DNA of 64,000 bases, taken from NCBI RefSeq assembly GCF_012927405.1, contig NZ_JABBGM010000004.1:186001-250000 (forward strand), read 5' to 3'. Below are positions 8,976 to 17,867 of the stretch, piece by piece; the stretch's first letter is position 1; every line of letters starts with the position of its first letter. A model generated the notes under the pieces. That model had not been told where the DNA came from. It did no database searches and saw nothing but the letters and a program-made list of their open reading frames with translations. A program made the translations under genes and the position numbers. This stretch comes from Novosphingobium olei (GTDB taxonomy: Bacteria > Pseudomonadota > Alphaproteobacteria > Sphingomonadales > Sphingomonadaceae).

Positions 8976-9937
8976 CCGTCGTTGGCCGCCTCAGCCAGGA
9001 TCGCGGCAGCGCGATCGGGGTGGAGCCCGCCGAGCCCCTCGGGCAGGCCAATGTCGGGATGGAGCGCCATGAACTGCGCGGCGGTGACTTCGGCGCCAAC
9101 GCCGCAGGCACCGAGCGCCAGGGCAAGCCGCGAGAGCTGGGTCTCGGTCGTGGCCATGATCGCCATCTCGCGCGAGAGGTGCGCGCCCGAGGCGAGCGCC
9201 GAGAGGAAGATCGCCACGCCCGCATTCTCGATCGACAGCGCGCGCGCGGCCTCCTCGGCGGGCAACGCGGCAATCACCTGGTCGATCAGGGCAAGGCGGG
9301 TGCGATCGGCATCGAGCCGCTGGCGCACGCGCTGGGCGGCAAGCGCGACGGCGCGCTGCGCATCGCCTTCGCCACCGGCCACGGCGCCAACCGCGCGGAT
9401 CGCGGCGGCAAAGAGCGGTTCGGGCAGCTCACCCGCAGACAGCTGCATGCGGCGCTGCGCCTGGCCGAAACGGGCTTGCGCGGCCAGCAGGCTCATCGCC
9501 GTGGCAGAAGCGGTGCCATCGGCAGAGGCGATGCAGGCCTGCAGCAGCGGCGGCAGCACGGGATCGAGCGCGAGCCGGGAGTGAAGCCGCTCGGTCAGCT
9601 GCCATTCGAGCGCGAGGCCGTGGAAATGCGTGAGCAGCGAAGGATCGGCCATGAGCCGCGTGGCGAGCTCGTCTGCCCCGGTCTGCGCCCACTCCTGCGG
9701 ATCGCCCTGCCCTGCGGCTTCCGCCAGCGCCATGACCAGCTGGCGCGAGACATCCTGGAACATGCCGCGCACCCGCGCGACGATCTCGTCGCTGAAGATC
9801 GAGTTGTCGTCGCTGCGCAAAAGGTGCGCCAGGATCGGGCCGTGGCTGGCGATGACTCGATCTGCCGCGACGAGCTCGTCGCGCAGCAAGGCCTCGATTG
9901 CCCGAGGTGCGCCGTCAGAGGGTGCGGGTAATGCCAT
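8972..9937 (-). CDS. DUF2336 domain protein
   Basis: A 321-residue, largely helical, Ala/Leu-rich cytoplasmic protein. The N-terminal half (RDELVAADRVIASHGPILAHLLRSDD, then DEIVARVRGMFQDVSRQL) resembles DUF2336, an alphaproteobacterial domain of unknown function. No catalytic motif is apparent. It is the first gene of a two-gene unit with the His-less kinase, whose start codon overlaps its stop. That coupling suggests the two proteins work together, possibly in a phosphorelay-like complex; this is inference. Confidence 0.7.
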   Translation of the reverse strand: MALPAPSDGAPRAIEALLRDELVAADRVIASHGPILAHLLRSDDNSIFSDEIVARVRGMFQDVSRQLVMALAEAAGQGDPQEWAQTGADELATRLMADPSLLTHFHGLALEWQLTERLHSRLALDPVLPPLLQACIASADGTASATAMSLLAAQARFGQAQRRMQLSAGELPEPLFAAAIRAVGAVAGGEGDAQRAVALAAQRVRQRLDADRTRLALIDQVIAALPAEEAARALSIENAGVAIFLSALASGAHLSREMAIMATTETQLSRLALALGACGVGAEVTAAQFMALHPDIGLPEGLGGLHPDRAAAILAEAANDG

Positions 9938-9946
9938 GCGACGCTC

Positions 9947-11206
9947 TTAGGCGCTGCTGGTTAATGGCGGGTTAGGTGCTTGTCTATCGCCGGACGCTCC
10001 GGTGCGGACCTTCCGCAACCAGAGCAGGCTGGACAGGAGAAGCGCGACGATCAGGCCCGCCAGCACCACGTCGAACGAAGCGAACATGGCCACCACCGCC
10101 AGGCCAAGGCCAAGCGCGAGCCGGTCGCCCAGCCAGTCGACCGCGCGCGACGGCGGCGCTGCGAGCACCAGCAGCCGCAGCAGCAGGATCAGCACGACCG
10201 GAGCAAACCAGCGCAGCAGCGACATGGCCCCCGCATCCATCGGCAGGCCGCTGCGCCAGGCACAAAGCGCCACCAGCGTCGCATCGAGGGCGATCGCGAT
10301 CGGCCCGTCGAGCGCCAGGCGCCCGGGCGATGCCAGCAGGGCATTGCGTTCGACTTGCGCCAGCAACTGGCCGATTTTCGATACGCCGGCGGCCAGACCG
10401 GTGATGCACAGCGCCCCGGCGATCCAGCCGAACCGCCCGGCGCCGAGCGCCAGGAGCAGCAGGACCAGGGCCGCAAGCTGCAGTAGCGGTGGGCGGGTTC
10501 CGGCGTGGAGCAGCGAGGGCCCGGCATGGCGCAGGGCAATGCGCGCGAGCACAGTCGCCGGCGCATCGGATGAATCGCGCGCGGCATTGTGGGCGAGCCA
10601 GCGCCGCTCCACCACCTGGGCCTCCGCCTCTGTCCGGACGAGTTGCCAGCGTCCTTCGGCGAGCGACGCACCAGGCAGATCGCGCATCGGCTGGCGTGCC
10701 TGCACGGCGAGCCGAAGCAGGGCCGAGACCGGGTTCCATTCGGAAGGCAGATCGCCAAGGCCGGCAACGATGCGCCCGGGCAGGCGCATCATGCCGGCAA
10801 AGGCGTGGTTGATATCGATCCGTTCGAATCCGGCGACGATGCCCGCTTCGACCGGAAGAGTGACGATGCCGGGCGCCTTTTCGACCAGTTCGAGAGCTTC
10901 GACCGGAAGCGCGAGCAGGCCATCGGCAATGACCAGCAATTCGTCTTCGGGCGAGACCAGCGGAACGATCGCACGGGTGTTGGCAACGACGTGAAACCGT
11001 GCGCCCTGCTGTTCGGCAACGTGTTGCAATTCAACGAGATCGCCGGTCAGGTTCTCGCTCAGTGCCACGATCCGCTTGCACCCGAACGCAAGCGCGAGCG
11101 CGAGCTGGTGGCGCAGGACCGTGCGGCCACCCACGAGCAGTCCCCCGCGCAGGGTCTGCGGTTCGCCGGGCACGGAATCGAGCGACGATAGTAAAGCGAC
11201 GCGCAA
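9947..11206 (-). CDS. Nucleotidyltransferase-like domain fused to a multi-helix membrane domain
   Basis: From the chosen start the product is 419 residues. The N-terminal 170 begin MRVALLSSLDS and carry GGLLVGGRTVLRHQLALALAFGCKRIV, which resembles the fold of sugar/alcohol nucleotidyltransferases but lacks the G-G-x-G-T-R-L loop. The C-terminal 200 residues hold about five hydrophobic helices. The order recalls fusions of a nucleotidyltransferase to a CDP-alcohol phosphatidyltransferase, yet I cannot find the DG-x2-AR-x8-G-x3-D-x3-D signature. The start is set at TTG 11206, since AGGAG lies 10 bases upstream on the minus strand; an upstream ATG at 11374 would add a low-complexity tail. It ends 9 bp from the DUF2336 gene. 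Confidence 0.6.
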   Translation of the reverse strand: MRVALLSSLDSVPGEPQTLRGGLLVGGRTVLRHQLALALAFGCKRIVALSENLTGDLVELQHVAEQQGARFHVVANTRAIVPLVSPEDELLVIADGLLALPVEALELVEKAPGIVTLPVEAGIVAGFERIDINHAFAGMMRLPGRIVAGLGDLPSEWNPVSALLRLAVQARQPMRDLPGASLAEGRWQLVRTEAEAQVVERRWLAHNAARDSSDAPATVLARIALRHAGPSLLHAGTRPPLLQLAALVLLLLALGAGRFGWIAGALCITGLAAGVSKIGQLLAQVERNALLASPGRLALDGPIAIALDATLVALCAWRSGLPMDAGAMSLLRWFAPVVLILLLRLLVLAAPPSRAVDWLGDRLALGLGLAVVAMFASFDVVLAGLIVALLLSSLLWLRKVRTGASGDRQAPNPPLTSSA

Positions 11207-11388
11207 GCGGTGGGTTCTCCTGGGGGCGGCGCATCGTAGGGCCGAGTAACGTGACTGCCAAGCGGTACGCATGACCCTTGGCGTGCAAGCCCAAAGGCAT
11301 CCACTTTCCCCCGACATTGCGACGAGATCGGGGCCATCCGGGCCAAGCCGGGTTTCGGGATCGGCGCGAGCCATGATATGACGTCGCC

Positions 11389-13818
11389 ATGACTGGGGGA
11401 TCGCGGATCATTCCGATTGACGGCGGCGGTGCGGATGCGCCGGGCGCAGGAGCCACGCGCATCGAGCCGGAGGCGCACGACGCCGCGCCGGCCACGCTCG
11501 ACACCACGCTGGACGACGTTTTCGACGAAGCGGGCGAGGACGGCGAACCCGCTCTTCCCGCCCCCCGTGCGCCGTGGATTGCCGCCGTTGCCGTGGCCGG
11601 CTGGACCGCGTTCTTCGTGTGGGCGAATTTGCCCGCTTTCCAATCGGGCGTGACCCCGGCGCAAGGCGCGCAGCTGACGACGAGCTGGGCAACGCCGGTG
11701 GTGCTGGCGCTGCTGGGCCTGCTGCTGGTGCTGCGCGGATCGCGGCGCGAAACGAGCCGCTTCAACGACGCGGCGCGGCAGCTCTCGCTCGAATCGGAGC
11801 GGCTCGAAGCCCGCCTTTCTTCGGTGAACACCGAGCTTTCGCTGGCCCGCGAGTTCATCGCCGCGCAGAGCCGCGATCTTGAGTCGCTGGGCCGAATCGC
11901 CGTGGACCGGCTTTCGGGCTCGGCTGATCGGTTGCAGGACCTGATCACCGGAAACGGCGCGCAAGTGGACCGAATCGGTGAAGTGTCGAGCTTTGCCCTT
12001 GCCAACATGGAAAAGCTGCGGGGGCAGCTGCCGGTCATCGCCAATTCGGCGAAGGACCTGACCAACAACATCGGCAACGCCGGCCGCGCCGCGCATGTCC
12101 AGATCGAGGATCTGATCGGCGGATTCCAGCGGCTCAACGAATTCGGCGTCGCAAGCGAACGGCAGGTGGCGCAGATCCGCGAACGCGTCGACGCCGCGCT
12201 GGCCGGGTTCAGCGACGCCGCCGAGCGCATGGCCTCGCTCGCCGCCCAGCGCTTCGACGCGCTCGACCGCGACAGCGCCATCCGCCGCGCCGCGCTCGAG
12301 GCGAGCGAGGAATCCGCGCTCACCGCGATTGGCCGTCGCATCGCCGCGCTGGCGAACGAGACCGAACGGCTCGACGCCGAGATCGGACGTCGCCGCGCGC
12401 TGCTCGATGCCGAATTCGCCGAACAGCGCGAGGCGGTGGAGCGCCGCCTCGCCGAGCTCGACCAGCAGATCGGCGAGCGGCGCGCGATGATTTCCGCGGC
12501 CAGTGCCGAAGCCACCGAAGCGCTGGCCGAAACGCTGGCGCGGCTCGACACCGCAGTCGATGCGCAGCGCGCCAAGCAGCGCGAGGAGGCACGCCAGCTT
12601 TCGCTCCACTGCGATACTGTGGCCGAGCGCGTGGCGGGCTTTTCCGCCACGTTGCGCGCCTCTGGCGAACAGGGCGCGGCGACCGCGGCAACGGTCGACA
12701 AGGCAATGGAGATGCTCAACAACCGCCTTGCCAACATGCGCGAGGCGCTTTCGGGCACCGACCTGCAGATCGGCGAACTGACCGAATCCGCCGTGCGTCT
12801 GCTCGAACTGATCCGCGCCGGTGGCGATCATACCCGCACCCAGATCCCCGAAGCGCTGCGCAGCACCGAAGCCGGGCTCAACAAGATCGAGGACCGCGTC
12901 GTGGCGCTGCGCGACACGCTGCGCGAGGCTGGCGACACGGGCCGCGTCCTGTCCGAAACCATTGTCGGCACGCGTGGCAACGTCGCATCGATCACCAGCG
13001 AGATCGCCGATCTGCAGCAGGCCTTTGCCAGCCGCGCGAGCGAGCAGGAGGCGCGCCTTGCCGCGCTGCGCACGACGATGGCCGGCGCCAAGGCCGACAG
13101 CGAAGCGCTTTCGGGCGAGATCGAGGAACGCCTTTCGACCGCGATCGCGCACTTGAGCGATGCCGCGATTCACACCGGTGAAGCGTTGCGCGATGGCGCC
13201 GGTGCCGAAGTTTCCGCCCTTGCCGCAAGGCTCGGCCAGGAAAGCCAGGCGGCGATCGTGAAGGTTTTGCAGGGTCGCGGGGCGGAGCTTGTGGCCCGGC
13301 TCGAGGAAGCGATCGACACGGCCGCTTCGGCCAGCCGCGACACCGCGCTGCAGATGACCGAGCAACTGGCCAAGGTCGGCGAACTGGCAACGGCGATGGA
13401 AGACCGCGTGGCACGGGCGCGCGAGCGAGCCGAGGAGCAGGTCGACAACGACTTCGCCCGCCGCGCCGCGCTGATCACCGAATCGCTCAATTCGACCGCG
13501 ATCGACATCACCAAGGCGCTGTCGGCCGATGTGTCCGAAACCGCGTGGGCATCCTACCTGCGGGGCGACCGGGGCATCTTCACCCGGCGGGCGGTATCGC
13601 TGCTCGAAGCAGCCGAAGCGCGTACGGTGCAGCAGCACTACGAAGGCGATCCCGAATTCCGCGAGCACGTGAACCGCTTCATCCACGACTTCGAGGCGAT
13701 GCTGCGCCAGCTGCTTTCGACGCGCGATGGCAACGCGCTGGGCGTGACGCTGCTTTCGTCCGACATGGGCAAGCTCTACGTCGCGCTGGCGCAGGGGATC
13801 GAGCGGCTGCGGGCCTAA
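11389..13818 (+). CDS. Membrane-anchored giant coiled-coil protein
   Basis: An 809-residue protein. Residues 1-60 are acidic and disordered; two transmembrane helices follow (about 63-80 and 98-116); then roughly 650 residues are continuous heptad-rich helix with Ala, Glu, Arg and Leu (for example ETERLDAEIGRRRALLDAEFAEQREAVERR split across several repeats). The last 100 residues (ETAWASYLRGDRGIFTRRAV onward) look globular and conserved. I see no Walker motif. Likely a cytoplasmic-facing structural or organising protein at the inner membrane. It is divergent from the nucleotidyltransferase-membrane gene, with 182 bp between the starts, and converges on the GNAT gene 10 bp away. Confidence 0.75.
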   Translation: MTGGSRIIPIDGGGADAPGAGATRIEPEAHDAAPATLDTTLDDVFDEAGEDGEPALPAPRAPWIAAVAVAGWTAFFVWANLPAFQSGVTPAQGAQLTTSWATPVVLALLGLLLVLRGSRRETSRFNDAARQLSLESERLEARLSSVNTELSLAREFIAAQSRDLESLGRIAVDRLSGSADRLQDLITGNGAQVDRIGEVSSFALANMEKLRGQLPVIANSAKDLTNNIGNAGRAAHVQIEDLIGGFQRLNEFGVASERQVAQIRERVDAALAGFSDAAERMASLAAQRFDALDRDSAIRRAALEASEESALTAIGRRIAALANETERLDAEIGRRRALLDAEFAEQREAVERRLAELDQQIGERRAMISAASAEATEALAETLARLDTAVDAQRAKQREEARQLSLHCDTVAERVAGFSATLRASGEQGAATAATVDKAMEMLNNRLANMREALSGTDLQIGELTESAVRLLELIRAGGDHTRTQIPEALRSTEAGLNKIEDRVVALRDTLREAGDTGRVLSETIVGTRGNVASITSEIADLQQAFASRASEQEARLAALRTTMAGAKADSEALSGEIEERLSTAIAHLSDAAIHTGEALRDGAGAEVSALAARLGQESQAAIVKVLQGRGAELVARLEEAIDTAASASRDTALQMTEQLAKVGELATAMEDRVARARERAEEQVDNDFARRAALITESLNSTAIDITKALSADVSETAWASYLRGDRGIFTRRAVSLLEAAEARTVQQHYEGDPEFREHVNRFIHDFEAMLRQLLSTRDGNALGVTLLSSDMGKLYVALAQGIERLRA

Positions 13819-13828
13819 GTTGGCGGGC

Positions 13829-14317
13829 TTACAGGCGCTTCCACATCAGCGCTTCGTCGGCGTAGCCGTCTTCGCGGCAGACCGAATCCGGCTCGATCGC
13901 ATAGAGTTCGAAGCCATGGCGTTCGTAGAGCCGACGCGCGCGCAGGTTGTCGGCCATCAGCGTCAGTTGCAGCTGGCGTAGGGGCATGGCGCGGGCGGCC
14001 TGTTCCAGGGCATCGAGAATGCGCGCCGCAGCGCCCGTGCCCCGCGCGGCAGGCACGGCGTACATGCCCCAGATCAGCCCCTTGTGATCGAGCTTCACGC
14101 CGGGGAAGCGGGTCAGGCCTCCAACGGCTAGCCAAGCGCCATCGGCTTCGAGCGCGACGACATGATCGCGCGCCAGGCGATCGCGCCAGGCCTGTAGCCC
14201 GAGCGCGGCATCATCGACGCTTGCCCCGCGAAAGTTCTGCGCATCGCCATCGAGAGCGAGGCGGCGCATGGCGAGAAAACGTTCGGCGTCGTCAGGTGTG
14301 AGGCGAATGATCTCCAT
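13829..14317 (-). CDS. GNAT family N-acetyltransferase
   Basis: A 162-residue acetyltransferase of the GNAT fold. The acetyl-CoA binding motif A is visible as IWGMYAVPAARGTGAAARILDAL (Q/RxxGxG/A type), followed by LQLTLMADNLRARRLYERHGF. The substrate is not evident. The start is ATG 14317 (MEIIRLTPDD), where the GNAT fold begins; an upstream in-frame extension runs into dnaE2 and is not credible. It lies 38 bp behind dnaE2 on the same strand and may be the last gene of the SOS transcript. Confidence 0.85.
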   Translation of the reverse strand: MEIIRLTPDDAERFLAMRRLALDGDAQNFRGASVDDAALGLQAWRDRLARDHVVALEADGAWLAVGGLTRFPGVKLDHKGLIWGMYAVPAARGTGAAARILDALEQAARAMPLRQLQLTLMADNLRARRLYERHGFELYAIEPDSVCREDGYADEALMWKRL

Positions 14318-14355
14318 GCGCTGGACCTTAGCGGCGCAAGCCGCATCCGTCGCGC

Positions 14356-17300
14356 TCAATGGAAATCGCGCGATTTGGGGATGATCCGCACGTTGCGCGG
14401 ATGGGTCCGGTGATAGCCGCATTCGCGATTGCCCGGAGGCGCGACGAAAGGCTCCTCGGGCGGCATGGCCGTGGGGGAAACCGCACGCGCGTGACTGGGC
14501 AACGGGTTGTTGACATGGTCGGCACGGGCCAGCGGCGGGGCCAACGTGGCTTCGGAAAGGGCATTGAGCGAAGCGCTGGCATCGGTCAGGTGGGCGGCGA
14601 TCACGTGGATGACCTCGTCATCGTATTCGACGCGGCCGCGCACTTCCATCAGCCGCGCGCCCATCACCACCTTGCGCTGCTTTTCCTTGAGATCGGGCCA
14701 GACGACGATGTTGACCACGCCGGTTTCGTCCTCGAGCGTGATGAAGCACACTCCCTTGGCCGAGCCGGGCTGCTGGCGGATCAGCACCACGCCCGCGACA
14801 TGGACCATGGCGCGGAACTTGCGCTGGCGCAGGTCGCAGGCGCGCACGAAACCGCGATCAGCAAGGCTGGCGCGCAGGAAGGCCATCGGATGCGCCTTCA
14901 GCGACAAGCGCTGGGTCTGGTAATCGGCGACGACCTCCTCGGACAGCGGCATCGTCGGCAGGCGGGTGATGCTGCGCTCCACGCCCTGGTCGCGCGCGGC
15001 CGCAGCGGCGAACAGCGGCAGGTCTGGCGCCGCGATCAGGCTGCGCGCATCCCATAGCGCCTGGCGCCGCGAGAGGCCGAGCGAGCCCAGCGCATCGGCG
15101 GCGGCAAGGCGCTCGACGATTGCCGGCGACAGGCCCGCCCGTTCCTTGAGCGCGGCGGCATCGGCGAAGGCCCCGCCTTCCGCCCGCGCGGACACCAGCG
15201 CGGCGGCAGCGTGTTCGGCAAGGCCATCGATCTGACGCAGGCCGAGCCGCAGGGCGACGACGCCGGGGCGCTTTTCCTCCAGCGTGCAGTCCCAGTCGGA
15301 ATGATTGACGTCGATCGGGCGCACCTCGACACCGTGCTGGGCAGCATCGCGGACGATCTGCGCCGGGGCGTAAAAGCCCATCGGCTGCGAATTGAGCAGC
15401 GCGCAGGCGAAGGCGGCGGGGTAATGGCACTTGAGCCATGACGATACGTAGACGAGGTGCGCGAAGCTTGCCGCGTGGCTTTCGGGAAAGCCGTATTCGC
15501 CAAAGCCCTTGATCTGGTCGAAGCAGCGCGCGGCGAAGTCGGGATCGTAGCCGCGTTCGATCATCCGGCCGACCATCATGTCCTGCAGTTCGTCCACCAT
15601 GCCGCGACTGCGGAAGGTGGCCATCGCCTTGCGCAAGCGGTTGGCTTCCAGGCTGTTGAACTTCGCCGCATCGAGCGCGATCTTCATCGCCTGCTCCTGG
15701 AAGATCGGCACGCCGTATGTCCGCCCGAGAATCGAGGTCAGTTCATCGGGTGGGCCATGGCTGGGATGGGGTGCGGGGATCGTCACCGCCTCGTCCCCGC
15801 GCCGCCGCTTGAGATAGGGGTGGACCATGTCGCCCTGGATCGGCCCGGGCCGGACGATCGCCACCTGCACGACAAGATCGTAGAATTCGCGGGGGCGCAG
15901 GCGGGGCAGCATGTTCATCTGCGCGCGGCTCTCGACCTGGAAGACGCCCAGCGAATCCCCCTTGCACAGCATGTCGTAGACCGCCGGATCCTCGCGCGGG
16001 ACGCTGGCGAGCGTCAGGTCCTGCCCGTGGTGCGCGCGCAGCAGGTCGAGGCACTTGGCAATGCAGGTGAGCATGCCGAGCGCCAGCACGTCCACCTTGA
16101 GGATGCCCAATGCGTCGATGTCGTCCTTGTCCCATTCGATGAAGCTGCGTTCGGGCATGGCCCCGTTGCCGATCGGGACGGTTTCGGTAAGTGGCCCGTG
16201 GGTTAGGATGAAGCCGCCGACGTGCTGGGAAAGATGTCTCGGCATTCCGATCATCTGCTGCGTCAACTTCAGAACACGCTTCAAGTGTGGATCGGTCAGA
16301 TCGAGCCCGGTTTCGGCAACGTGCCTTTCGGCAATCTCGGTACCCCACCCGCCCCAGACGGTGCGCGCGAGCGCGGCGGTGACGTCTTCGGTCAGGCCCA
16401 TCGCCTTGCCCACCTCGCGCACGGCCATGCGCGGGCGATAGTGGATCACCGTGGCGCAGAGCCCGGCGCGCTGGCGGCCGTAGCGGCGGTAGATGTACTG
16501 GATCACCTCCTCGCGCCGTTCGTGTTCGAAATCGACGTCGATGTCGGGCGGCTCCTTGCGCTCCTCGGAGATGAAGCGATCGAACAGCAGCGCGTGTTTG
16601 GCAGGGTCCACCGCGGTGATCTCCAGACAGTAGCACACCGCCGAATTCGCCGCAGAACCACGCCCCTGGCACAGGATTGGTGGATCGCAGCTGCGGGCGA
16701 AATCGACGATATCCTTGATCGTGAGGAAGTAGGTCGCGAGATTGAGCCTGCCGATCAGCGCGAGTTCGCGGCGTAGGGTTTCGGCGACGCTATCGGGCAC
16801 GCCGGTGGGATAGCGGACTGCGGCACCAGCCCATGTCCGTTCTTCAAGCCATGTCTGAGGATCATGGCCTGAAGGGCATATTTCCTCGGGATATTCATAA
16901 CGCAGCTCGCGCAAACTGAAATGGCAGGCATCGGCCAGATCGCGCGCAGCGGCGATCGCATGGGGCCATCTGGCAAAGAGGCGAACCATCTCCTCGGGCG
17001 ACTTGAGGTGCCGTTCGCCATTGGCTTCGAGCAGGTAGCCCGCGCGATCGACCGTGGTCTTGTGGCGGATCGCGGTCATCACGTCCTGCAGCGGCCGACA
17101 TTCAGGCGCATGGTAGAGCACGTCGTTGGTGGCGAGCAGCGCAAGGCCGTGCGCCCGAGCCAGCGCATCGAGCCGCTCGATCCGGGCCATGTCGTCGCCG
17201 CCATGGAAGTGACAGGCGGCGATGTGGCGCAATGTGGACAAGCTGTGGACAAGCCGGGGGACAAGATCGGCAAAGGTGGTGGACGCCTGCTCTGCCAGCT

Positions 17301-17847
17301 GCACGCCATCGTGCAGGGCGACGACGTTGCCGGTCCCGCCATGCACGGAAAAGCGCCGGTCCAGATCGCGCGGCGGGACGAGCACGAGGTGGATGCCCTC
17401 GGCATGCGCGGCGAGCAGGGCGAGATCGATCTCGCATACGCCCTTGGCCTGCCATTCCCCATCGAGCGTTGCCATGCGCCCGGTCGAGATCAGGCGGCAC
17501 AGGCGCCCGTAGGCGGCGCGGTCGGAGGGGTACGCCAGGAAGACGAGCCCCTCTGTCGTTTCGATCCGGCAGCCGATCACCGGGCGCAGCCGCGCCGCCT
17601 CCGCCTCGGTATGGATACGCACGACGCCGGCCATCGAATTGACGTCGGCCACGCCCAGTGCGTCGTAGCCCAGGGCACGCGCCTGCATGACGAGATCGAC
17701 CGGATCGGATGCTCCCCGCAGGAACGAAAAGCAGGTGACAAGGCCAAGTTCGACGAAGGGCGCGCGGGGCGGTGGGGCCTGGTTCTCTTCGGGATCAATC
17801 CGCCGCCGCTCGGGGGTCAGCGCACCTTCGGGCATCGCCCTGGACAC
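14356..17847 (-). CDS. dnaE2: Error-prone DNA polymerase III alpha subunit DnaE2
   Basis: DnaE2 performs mutagenic translesion synthesis with ImuA and ImuB. The 1163-residue protein starts with a PHP domain (VELGLVTCFSFLRGASDPVDL), contains the polymerase palm with catalytic acids in PPDIDVDFEHERREEV, the GFPESHAASFAHLVY segment, and ends with an OB domain. It is about the usual size for DnaE2 and shorter at the C-terminus than replicative DnaE, with no tau-binding tail visible. The start is taken as GTG 17847, 7 bp after the udgX stop; ATG 17835 is an alternative. Its initiation region is overlapped by a 20-bp palindrome (17848-17867). It is third in the LexA-boxed rSAM-udgX-dnaE2 operon. 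Confidence 0.95.
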   Translation of the reverse strand: MSRAMPEGALTPERRRIDPEENQAPPPRAPFVELGLVTCFSFLRGASDPVDLVMQARALGYDALGVADVNSMAGVVRIHTEAEAARLRPVIGCRIETTEGLVFLAYPSDRAAYGRLCRLISTGRMATLDGEWQAKGVCEIDLALLAAHAEGIHLVLVPPRDLDRRFSVHGGTGNVVALHDGVQLAEQASTTFADLVPRLVHSLSTLRHIAACHFHGGDDMARIERLDALARAHGLALLATNDVLYHAPECRPLQDVMTAIRHKTTVDRAGYLLEANGERHLKSPEEMVRLFARWPHAIAAARDLADACHFSLRELRYEYPEEICPSGHDPQTWLEERTWAGAAVRYPTGVPDSVAETLRRELALIGRLNLATYFLTIKDIVDFARSCDPPILCQGRGSAANSAVCYCLEITAVDPAKHALLFDRFISEERKEPPDIDVDFEHERREEVIQYIYRRYGRQRAGLCATVIHYRPRMAVREVGKAMGLTEDVTAALARTVWGGWGTEIAERHVAETGLDLTDPHLKRVLKLTQQMIGMPRHLSQHVGGFILTHGPLTETVPIGNGAMPERSFIEWDKDDIDALGILKVDVLALGMLTCIAKCLDLLRAHHGQDLTLASVPREDPAVYDMLCKGDSLGVFQVESRAQMNMLPRLRPREFYDLVVQVAIVRPGPIQGDMVHPYLKRRRGDEAVTIPAPHPSHGPPDELTSILGRTYGVPIFQEQAMKIALDAAKFNSLEANRLRKAMATFRSRGMVDELQDMMVGRMIERGYDPDFAARCFDQIKGFGEYGFPESHAASFAHLVYVSSWLKCHYPAAFACALLNSQPMGFYAPAQIVRDAAQHGVEVRPIDVNHSDWDCTLEEKRPGVVALRLGLRQIDGLAEHAAAALVSARAEGGAFADAAALKERAGLSPAIVERLAAADALGSLGLSRRQALWDARSLIAAPDLPLFAAAAARDQGVERSITRLPTMPLSEEVVADYQTQRLSLKAHPMAFLRASLADRGFVRACDLRQRKFRAMVHVAGVVLIRQQPGSAKGVCFITLEDETGVVNIVVWPDLKEKQRKVVMGARLMEVRGRVEYDDEVIHVIAAHLTDASASLNALSEATLAPPLARADHVNNPLPSHARAVSPTAMPPEEPFVAPPGNRECGYHRTHPRNVRIIPKSRDFH

Positions 17848-17867
17848 ACTGACGTCATGACGTCAGT
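17848..17867. repeat. 20-bp perfect palindrome at the udgX-dnaE2 junction
   Basis: ACTGACGTCATGACGTCAGT reads identically on both strands. It contains the udgX stop codon and lies immediately upstream of the dnaE2 start, where the ribosome binding site must be. As RNA it could form a 10-bp stem; as DNA it could be a protein site or cruciform. No function is demonstrated by the sequence. Confidence 0.7.

Noticed and set aside
11059..13686. 875-codon open frame on the minus strand
   Set aside because: Antisense to the coiled-coil gene; the plus-strand product has coherent transmembrane and heptad structure, this one does not.
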